The notes under the pieces: generated by a model
What the model was told of the DNA's origin: nothing
What the model saw: the letters and a program-made list of their open reading frames with translations, nothing else
Database searches by the model: none
From: Burkholderiales bacterium
Lineage (GTDB): Bacteria; Pseudomonadota; Gammaproteobacteria; Burkholderiales; Casimicrobiaceae
Length of the DNA stretch: 5,065 nt
Direction: 5' to 3'
Assembly (NCBI GenBank): GCA_025935435.1
Contig: JAICVH010000230.1
Coordinates: 1 to 5,065, forward strand
In this document: in pieces, positions 1 through 4,544 of the stretch
Position numbering within the stretch: position 1 is the first letter of the stretch
How the letters are laid out: every line of letters starts with the position of its first letter
Program-made: the position numbers and the translations under genes

Positions 1-215
1 ACGAACCAGAACGCACCGGCGTCTTCGCCGTGTTCGAGCAGCTGGTTGCCGGTCTGACGGGCAAACGCCTGGAAATCGCGCACGCTCGCGGGATCGGTCG
101 CGGTGATACGGATCGTCTGACCCGACAACATGTCGTTCAGCGCCTTCTTCGTGCGCAGGATGGGCAACGGGCAATTGAGGCCCCGTGCGTCGATTTCGCG
201 GTCGATCGTCAGCAT
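1..215 (-). CDS. tusA: TusA/SirA-family sulfur carrier protein (C-terminus cut by window edge)
   Basis: This is a small sulfur-relay protein of the TusA family. Its members carry persulfide sulfur on a cysteine, for example for tRNA 2-thiouridine synthesis or sulfur oxidation. The frame reads ATG at 213-215 and shows 71 codons with no stop. Family members are about 75-80 residues, so only the last few residues are missing. The hallmark motif DARGLNCPLPILR spans about residues 9-21, with the sulfur-carrying Cys15 in a CPLP (CPxP) motif. It is followed by the usual TDPAS and DFxxFARQTGN segments. No convincing Shine-Dalgarno sequence precedes the ATG. The gene lies 39 bases downstream of rfaE2 in the same direction, and that gap holds a good promoter -10 element, so it may be transcribed partly on its own. 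The family call is strong. Whether it is the true tRNA-thiolation TusA or a paralogue cannot be decided here. Confidence 0.9.
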   Translation of the reverse strand, partial: MLTIDREIDARGLNCPLPILRTKKALNDMLSGQTIRITATDPASVRDFQAFARQTGNQLLEHGEDAGAFWF

Positions 216-242
216 GCGGAAACGAGAATATGCAGTGGATCG

Positions 243-251
243 ATTATAGCA
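243..251 (-). promoter_or_regulatory. Candidate extended -10 promoter for the tusA-family gene
   Basis: On the minus strand this reads TGCTATAAT, which is a perfect TATAAT hexamer (248 down to 243) preceded by the TGn of an extended -10 element. Transcription would start near 236, giving a leader of about 20 bases before the ATG at 215. No good -35 match sits at 16-18 bases, but extended -10 promoters depend on it less. AT-rich hexamers are rare in this GC-rich window, which makes the match more noteworthy. It has not been tested, and read-through from rfaE2 is also possible. Confidence 0.45.
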
Positions 252-254
252 GCG

Positions 255-749
255 CTACCTGCCGCGAATTCGTTCGACGAGGTCGCTCGTCGACCGCTGA
301 TGTATGAACGGAATGGCAACGAAACGTCCGCCGCGTGCAATTACCTCGTGGGCGCCGGCAGTGGTTTCGACCGAATAATCGCCGCCCTTGACCAGCACGT
401 CGGGTGCGCACGCGACGATAAGATCGCGCGGTGTATCGTCATCGAACGGCACGACGAGATCGACACAGGCGAGCGCCCCGAGTACCGCCATTCGGTCGTC
501 GAGCCCGTTGAGCGGCCGGCCCGCGCCTTTGCCGAGTCGTCGTACCGACTCGTCGGAGTTGACCGCCACGACCAGTGATGCGCCCAGTGCGCGCGCCTGC
601 TCCAGATACGTGACGTGGCCTCGGTGCAGCAGGTCGAACACGCCATTCGTGAATACGAGCGGTCGTGCAAGCGCGCCGATTCGAGCCAGTGCGTCGGAAC
701 GAGTGGCGAGCTTCGCCGGGTAGCGCGGCGCGGGTAGCGGCGCGCTCAT
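255..749 (-). CDS. rfaE2: D-glycero-beta-D-manno-heptose 1-phosphate adenylyltransferase
   Basis: This enzyme transfers AMP from ATP to heptose 1-phosphate to make ADP-heptose, the cytoplasmic sugar donor for the LPS inner core. The protein has 164 residues and matches the C-terminal nucleotidyltransferase half of E. coli HldE. It is therefore the stand-alone form (RfaE2/HldC), and the kinase HldA must be encoded elsewhere. Visible motifs are FTNGVFDLLHRGH at 33-45 with the HxGH signature at 42-45, VNSDESVRRLGKG at 63-75, VKGGDY at 120-125, and RSTS at 152-155 near the C-terminus. The ATG at 747-749 is the only sensible start: it places HxGH where the family expects it, although the frame stays open far upstream. 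There is no clear ribosome binding site. The gene follows dolP after 56 bases and precedes the tusA-family gene by 39. A GmhA-like isomerase, the first enzyme of the same pathway, lies two genes upstream, which supports the role. Confidence 0.93.
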   Translation of the reverse strand: MSAPLPAPRYPAKLATRSDALARIGALARPLVFTNGVFDLLHRGHVTYLEQARALGASLVVAVNSDESVRRLGKGAGRPLNGLDDRMAVLGALACVDLVVPFDDDTPRDLIVACAPDVLVKGGDYSVETTAGAHEVIARGGRFVAIPFIHQRSTSDLVERIRGR

Positions 750-805
750 GCGTGCGATCGGCTTGAATTCAGGTGATGCGTTGGAAGTCGCGCAGCCGCT
801 AGCAC

Positions 806-1390
806 TCAGTTCAAATATTCGAAGAGCTTGACGACGCGCACCACACCCGACGTCGTCGCCGCGATCTGCGCGGCGGCGTCGCCTTCCTCGCGCCGCACGA
901 GACCCAGCAGATAGACAACCTGCCGTTCCGTGACGACCTTGACGTGCGTCGCGGAAAAGGTCTTGTTCGCCTCGACAAAGCGGGCCTTGACCTTCGACGT
1001 GATGTACGAGTCGTTCGAGCGCGACCCGAAGCTCGCGACCGGGCCGGCGGTCAGTTCGTTGTGCACGCGACGCACCTTGGCCGTGGTGCGGGCGATCTCG
1101 GCGATCGCTCCGATCAGATCCTGCGTCGGCACTTCGCCGGTGAGGAGCACGATACCGTTGTAGCTCGTGACGTTGACGTGGACGCGGTCGCCGTAGCCCG
1201 CACCGATGTTGTTGGAGATCTTGAGTTCGATCGCCTCGTCGTCCGCCTGCGCCCCAACGGAACGCCGGTCCGTCGCGACCAGTGCGGTGCCGCCGACCGC
1301 GCCAGCGACGAGGATCGGCACGCACCCGGACAGCACCGTCGACAGGCCGGTGAGCAGCGCGAACATCGTGTACAGCAGGCGTTTCGTCAT
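806..1390 (-). CDS. dolP: DolP (YraP)-type outer-membrane lipoprotein with two BON domains
   Basis: In E. coli DolP is an outer-membrane lipoprotein that binds anionic phospholipid, supports membrane integrity and acts near the BAM complex and the division site. This protein has 194 residues (E. coli about 191). It begins with a charged n-region (TKR), a hydrophobic stretch, and a canonical lipobox LSGC with lipidated Cys23. The residue after Cys is Val, not Asp, which favours outer-membrane sorting. The family hallmark DRRSVGAQADD (41-51) is followed by BON domain 1 (about 50-118, with NVTSYNGIVLLTGEV) and BON domain 2 (about 128-194, with SNDSYITSKVKA and VYLLGLV). The phospholipid-contact tryptophan of E. 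coli BON2 (W127 as I recall it) is Tyr129 here. The start codon overlaps the gmhA stop as ATGA, so translation is probably coupled. It sits directly after the SIS-isomerase gene, as in the E. coli yra cluster. Family assignment is strong; exact function is inferred. Confidence 0.93.
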   Translation of the reverse strand: MTKRLLYTMFALLTGLSTVLSGCVPILVAGAVGGTALVATDRRSVGAQADDEAIELKISNNIGAGYGDRVHVNVTSYNGIVLLTGEVPTQDLIGAIAEIARTTAKVRRVHNELTAGPVASFGSRSNDSYITSKVKARFVEANKTFSATHVKVVTERQVVYLLGLVRREEGDAAAQIAATTSGVVRVVKLFEYLN

Positions 1391-1983
1391 TCATCGTCTC
1401 CCAACAGCGTGGCGTCGATCACATCGCACAGACAGTGGATTGTCAGCAGGTGGACTTCCTGGATACGCATCGTCCGAGCGTGCGGGACGCACAGGTGGAC
1501 GTCCTCGGGTGCGAGAAGTTCACCGATCCGTCCGCCGCCTTTGCCCGTCAACGCTACGACGCGCATCTCGCGCTCGTGTGCCGCGACGACGGCAGCGACG
1601 ACGTTCGGTGAATTGCCCGATGTCGAGATGGCAAGCAGTACGTCACCTTTCGCACCGAGCGCACGCACCTGCTTTGCAAACACCTGCTCGAATGCGTAGT
1701 CGTTCGCGACTGCGGTCAACAGCGAAGTATCCGTAGCGAGCGATATCGCGGGCAACTCGGGTCGTTCGCGCTCGAAGCGGCCGACGAGCTCGGCGGCGAA
1801 GTGCTGCGCGTCGGACGCCGAGCCGCCGTTGCCGCACGCCAGGATCTTGCCGTCCGCGAACAGGCAATCGGTCATCAACGCGCCGGCGCGCGCGATGGGC
1901 GCCGCCATCGTTTGCGCGGCGTCCTGCTTGAGCAGCGCGCTGTCGCGAAAGTGGCCGCGAATGCGTTCGGCGTGATCGATCAT
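1387..1983 (-). CDS. gmhA: SIS-domain phosphoheptose isomerase (GmhA activity likely; sits in the diaA position)
   Basis: GmhA converts sedoheptulose 7-phosphate to D-glycero-D-manno-heptose 7-phosphate, the first step of ADP-heptose synthesis. The 198-residue protein is a single SIS sugar-isomerase domain. Visible motifs are CGNGGSASDAQHFAAEL (50-66), AVANDYAFEQVF (91-102), LAISTSGNS (117-125), VVALTGKGGG (142-151) and RIQEVHLLTIHCLCDVID (173-190). Position in the cluster and much of the body resemble E. coli DiaA, the DnaA-binding replication regulator. However, the residues aligned with GmhA zinc-binding and catalytic positions are present: His61, Glu65, Gln175 and His183. In E. coli DiaA, as I recall it, the last His is Asn and the Glu is replaced. 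I therefore favour an active isomerase, with a DiaA-like role as an alternative or addition. The gene starts 15 bases after yraN with no clear ribosome binding site and ends in an ATGA overlap with dolP. Confidence 0.85.
   Translation of the reverse strand: MIDHAERIRGHFRDSALLKQDAAQTMAAPIARAGALMTDCLFADGKILACGNGGSASDAQHFAAELVGRFERERPELPAISLATDTSLLTAVANDYAFEQVFAKQVRALGAKGDVLLAISTSGNSPNVVAAVVAAHEREMRVVALTGKGGGRIGELLAPEDVHLCVPHARTMRIQEVHLLTIHCLCDVIDATLLGDDE
1398..1402 (-). promoter_or_regulatory. Ribosome binding site of dolP
   Basis: The minus strand reads GGGAG, 7 bases before the dolP ATG and inside the last codons of gmhA. It is the clearest Shine-Dalgarno sequence of the leftward operon and supports the start at 1390. 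A second ATG (1394-1392) lies only 3 bases after it in another frame. That spacing is too short to favour it, and its frame does not encode DolP. Confidence 0.65.
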
Positions 1984-1998
1984 GACGCGCCGATTTTA

Positions 1999-2385
1999 TC
2001 AGTCATCGACCGCAAGAACGTCCCGGCGCCATGTGACGTCTGCACCGTCCGTGCTTTGCATGACGACGACGTCGAAGCGGCAGGCGGGCTCGCGTCCGAG
2101 CATCGCCAGGTAGCCGTTCGCCGCAGCGAGCATGCGCGCGCGCTTGGCCGCGGTGATGCTTTCGAGCCCGCCGCCATAGCGCGGTGAGCGGCGCATGCGC
2201 ACTTCCACGAAAACGAGCGTGCCGCCGTCGCGCGCGATCAGGTCGATCTCGCCAAAGCGCGTGCGGAAGTTGCGGCCGACGATGGTGAGGCCCTCACGCA
2301 TCAGATACGCGGCCGCGATGGATTCGGCGCGGCCGCCCGTAGCGCCAGGCGTCGGCTTAAGGCGACGCTTCGGGGACGAGTTCAC
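1999..2385 (-). CDS. yraN: YraN, UPF0102 family, endonuclease-like fold
   Basis: YraN proteins (UPF0102) have a predicted restriction-endonuclease/Holliday-resolvase-like fold; their cellular role is not established. The 128-residue protein is full length (E. coli about 131). Family features seen are G17/G18 and E21 in a GGRAESIAAAYL helix, NFRTRFGEIDLIARD (39-53) with Glu46 and Asp48, FVEVRMR (59-65) with Glu61, and RFDVV (103-107). These acidic residues match the E...D...ExK/R pattern of the nuclease fold. The start is GTG at 2383-2385, because the first in-frame ATG (Met29) would lose the conserved Glu21. With this start the gene overlaps the end of lpoA by 29 bases and has no Shine-Dalgarno, so translation is probably coupled to lpoA. 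The gene position matches the conserved yra order. Confidence 0.92.
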   Translation of the reverse strand: MNSSPKRRLKPTPGATGGRAESIAAAYLMREGLTIVGRNFRTRFGEIDLIARDGGTLVFVEVRMRRSPRYGGGLESITAAKRARMLAAANGYLAMLGREPACRFDVVVMQSTDGADVTWRRDVLAVDD

Positions 2386-3628
2386 CGTTGCGATAAACGG
2401 CGAGCTTGCCTTCGCGCGCGAACTGCCGACCCGGCACCAGCGTCAAGCGACCGGTTGCGCCGTCGAGTTCGAATCGCGCGGGCGGGCCGTTCTCGAACGC
2501 GGCAGCGACGCGAAATGCATCGAGTCCCAGTGCATACAGTCGCGCGAGCGCCGTGCTGTCGAACGCGCGGCGCGGCAATCCGGCGAACTGCGGCGCGTCC
2601 GGCGTCAGCAGCCAGGGAATTTCGACGACGCGCACGCCATCGAGATCGCGCGCGACCGCCTGCGCCGGCCGTTCGAACACGAGGCCGCTCGCATACGCGC
2701 GAATACCACCGATGAAGGGCTTGACGAGCGCGGCGCGGTCGCCGTTTACCGCCAACAGCACGGCGTCGGGCACGTGCTGATTCAGCGTGCGGCGCAAGCT
2801 CGTCAATGCTTCGGGTGCTGCATCGAACGGCAGTGCGTCCGGCACACGTCCGCCGCTGCTGCGCCAGGCAAGCGCGAACGAGGTTGCGAAGCGCTTCATC
2901 AGCGGCGACTCGCCCTCGATGACATCCACGGAGCGGGCGCCGCTTGCAAGAGCACTCGCGGCGAGCACGCGACCATCGCTTTCGACGCTCAGCGGAAACG
3001 AGAAGATGGCGCCCGGGAGCCGCGATCCATCATCGAGCTGATTGAGCGCGAGCGTCCACGGCAGCTTGACGCCGGAAATCGCGAGCGTCTTCAAATCGTC
3101 ACGTACGAGCGGGCCGACGACGACGCGCACGCCCTTTGCGCGTGCCGTCTCGAACGCAGAAATGACGCCGTCGGCACCGTGCGCGATGACGATGCAGTTG
3201 CCACGCCGGCCGGCCGCATCGGCGGCGTCAAGGAATCCATCACGGACGGCGCTCGCTGCACGCTCGTACGCCGGAACATCGAGCGGCAGCACCAGCGCGA
3301 TCAGGTCACTCGTCACCGGCGGCGGCAGTGCATCCTCCTCGTCCCGCGGTGGTGCAAGCGATGTCACGCCATCGGGTGCCTCGACCGGTGGCAGCGCGGG
3401 GTTGACGATCACCGGCTCTTCCGCTGGAAGGTCGGGCGCGGGGACGATGATGGCGCGGGGCGACGGTCGCACATCTTCGATCGGTGCACGGATGACTTCG
3501 ACCCGGGTTGCCGGGCGCGACGAGGCACAGGACAATGCCGCCGCGGCAAAGAGGATCGCCAGCACGACGCCGGTCGCGCGCTGCGCGAAGCGGGGCGCGG
3601 GCGATGCAGGACGAAGCGGAGCGCGCAT
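2357..3628 (-). CDS. lpoA: LpoA/LppC-type lipoprotein, penicillin-binding protein activator, short form
   Basis: In E. coli LpoA is an outer-membrane lipoprotein that reaches through the periplasm to activate the peptidoglycan synthase PBP1A. This 423-residue protein has a basic N-terminus, a hydrophobic core (about 20-32) and a probable lipidated Cys34 in the sequence AALSC. Leu sits at -2 and not the usual -3, so the lipobox is imperfect. A proline-rich linker covers about 38-106. Residues 108-423 form the periplasmic-binding-like LppC domain, with IALVLPLDVPAYERA (110-124), VVVGPLVRDDL (169-179), LALNQ (193-197), RLYALGLDAF (363-372) and FELDGATGRLTL (386-397), all close to E. coli LpoA. 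The N-terminal TPR-like domain of E. coli LpoA (678 residues) is absent. The ATG at 3628 was chosen because the signal peptide follows it; the frame extends upstream without another reasonable start. No Shine-Dalgarno is visible. It heads the leftward operon. Confidence 0.88.
   Translation of the reverse strand: MRAPLRPASPAPRFAQRATGVVLAILFAAAALSCASSRPATRVEVIRAPIEDVRPSPRAIIVPAPDLPAEEPVIVNPALPPVEAPDGVTSLAPPRDEEDALPPPVTSDLIALVLPLDVPAYERAASAVRDGFLDAADAAGRRGNCIVIAHGADGVISAFETARAKGVRVVVGPLVRDDLKTLAISGVKLPWTLALNQLDDGSRLPGAIFSFPLSVESDGRVLAASALASGARSVDVIEGESPLMKRFATSFALAWRSSGGRVPDALPFDAAPEALTSLRRTLNQHVPDAVLLAVNGDRAALVKPFIGGIRAYASGLVFERPAQAVARDLDGVRVVEIPWLLTPDAPQFAGLPRRAFDSTALARLYALGLDAFRVAAAFENGPPARFELDGATGRLTLVPGRQFAREGKLAVYRNGELVPEASP
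3508..3536 (+). promoter_or_regulatory. Weak candidate promoter for rsmI inside lpoA
   Basis: The plus strand has TTGCCG (3508-3513), a 17-base spacer, and GACAAT (3531-3536). This matches 4 of 6 bases at each of -35 and -10. Transcription would start near 3543 and give a leader of about 84 bases. Since rsmI has no intergenic DNA upstream, a promoter within lpoA is expected, but a match of this quality could arise by chance. Confidence 0.22.
3618..3621 (+). promoter_or_regulatory. Ribosome binding site of rsmI
   Basis: GGAG lies 5 bases before the ATG at 3627. It decides the start of rsmI, because the frame is open for 195 codons further upstream, antisense to lpoA. The site lies inside the first codons of lpoA on the opposite strand. 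Confidence 0.6.
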
Positions 3629-4544
3629 GACGGGGAAGGATGAAACGCAAACTGATGCGAACGGCCTCGCGGAGCGCACGTTTCGCGCCGAGCCCGGCTC
3701 ATTATATGTGGTAGCCACGCCGATCGGTAACCTCCGTGACGTCACGTTGCGGGCGCTCGACATCCTGCGCAGTGTCGATGTCATCTGCGCAGAAGACACG
3801 CGGATCACCGCGACGCTGCTCGCGCGTTACGGGGTGACGACACGTCCGCGCCCGTTGCACGAGCACAATGAAGCGCGCGAGGTCGAGCGTGTGCGACACG
3901 AGCTTGCCGCGGGCCGCAGTGTCGCGATCGTCAGCGACGCGGGAACACCGGCGATCAGCGATCCCGGCGCGCGCGTCGTACGCGCCGTCGGGCGGGCGGG
4001 GCATCGCGTCGTTCCCATTCCAGGGGCAAGCGCCGTGGCGGTTGCCGTATCGGCTGCGGGTCTGGACGCCGAGCGTTTTGTGTTCATCGGTTTTCTGCCG
4101 ACGCAGGCGAAGGCACGGCGGGCGCTACTGCGGGAATTCGCAGATTTGCCGGCCGCGCTTGTTGTCTACGAGGCGCCGCATCGTGTCGCAGCGACGCTGG
4201 GCGAGCTTGCGCACGTGCTCGATCCGCGCCGCAGCGTGACGATCGCGCGCGAATTGACCAAGCAGTTCGAAACGATTGCGACGCTGCCGCTTGCCGATGC
4301 ATCGGCGTGGCTTGCGGCCGACGCAAACCGTGGCCGTGGTGAGTTCGTGCTGATCGTCGACGAAGCATCGGCCCGAGGCGCGGGTGCGCAGACGCTTGCC
4401 GCGGATACCGTTCGCGTGCTGAGCGCACTGCTCGAGGAATTACCGCCGGCCCGCGCCGCGCGGGTGGCCGCGAAGCTCACCGGCATACCGCGCGAGCAAC
4501 TTTACGAACGGGCGTTGGAGCTCAGGCGGGCGTCCGACGGTTAA
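3627..4544 (+). CDS. rsmI: 16S rRNA (cytidine(1402)-2'-O)-methyltransferase RsmI
   Basis: RsmI uses S-adenosylmethionine to methylate the ribose of C1402 in the decoding centre of 16S rRNA. The 305-residue protein fits the family (E. coli YraL/RsmI about 286), with an N-terminal extension of about 20 residues before the conserved core. Motifs are LYVVATPIGNLRDVTLRA (26-43), ICAEDTR (53-59), AIVSDAGTPAISDPG (100-114), VPIPGASA (129-136), GFLPTQ (155-160), YEAPHR (181-186), IARELTKQFE (206-215) and GEFVLIV (238-244). The C-terminal helical segment ends with AAKLTGIPREQLYERALEL (281-299). Start ATG is supported by GGAG 5 bases upstream. The gene is divergent from lpoA with start codons sharing CATG, and convergent with livF with stop codons sharing TTAA. 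It therefore has no room for intergenic promoter or terminator. Confidence 0.96.
   Translation: MTGKDETQTDANGLAERTFRAEPGSLYVVATPIGNLRDVTLRALDILRSVDVICAEDTRITATLLARYGVTTRPRPLHEHNEAREVERVRHELAAGRSVAIVSDAGTPAISDPGARVVRAVGRAGHRVVPIPGASAVAVAVSAAGLDAERFVFIGFLPTQAKARRALLREFADLPAALVVYEAPHRVAATLGELAHVLDPRRSVTIARELTKQFETIATLPLADASAWLAADANRGRGEFVLIVDEASARGAGAQTLAADTVRVLSALLEELPPARAARVAAKLTGIPREQLYERALELRRASDG
3701..3730 (-). promoter_or_regulatory. Candidate promoter of the lpoA-yraN-gmhA-dolP operon, inside rsmI
   Basis: On the minus strand a perfect TATAAT (3706 down to 3701) is preceded, after an 18-base spacer, by TTACCG (3730-3725; 3 of 6 with TTGACA). Transcription would start near 3694 and give lpoA a leader of about 66 bases. 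The hexamer is made by rsmI codons 25-27 (Ser-Leu-Tyr), including TTA, a leucine codon that stands out in this GC-rich gene. Position and perfect -10 support it; the -35 is weak. Confidence 0.45.

Noticed and set aside
533..552. 7-bp inverted repeat CGAGTCG/CGACTCG in rfaE2
   Set aside because: It lies in the middle of coding sequence, has no T-run and no second copy that I could find; likely chance.
750..1394. In-frame upstream extension of rfaE2 through dolP
   Set aside because: The extension has the Arg/Gly/His-rich look of a shadow frame and overlaps dolP; the 164-residue form from 749 matches the family fully.
1993..1998. TAAAAT on the minus strand as a -10 for gmhA
   Set aside because: No -35 at usable spacing, and transcription would begin almost at the ATG; operon read-through explains expression better.
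3042..3626. N-terminal extension of rsmI by 195 codons
   Set aside because: It is antisense to lpoA and Ser/Thr/Ala-rich without family similarity; GGAG before 3627 supports the shorter start.
2195..3643. Long open frame of 482 codons on the plus strand across lpoA and yraN
   Set aside because: It is antisense to well-supported genes, very rich in Arg, Ala and Gly with no recognisable motif, and is what GC-rich codon bias produces on the opposite strand.
3629..3808. 60-residue N-terminal extension of lpoA
   Set aside because: It would bury the signal peptide and is antisense to the conserved start of rsmI.
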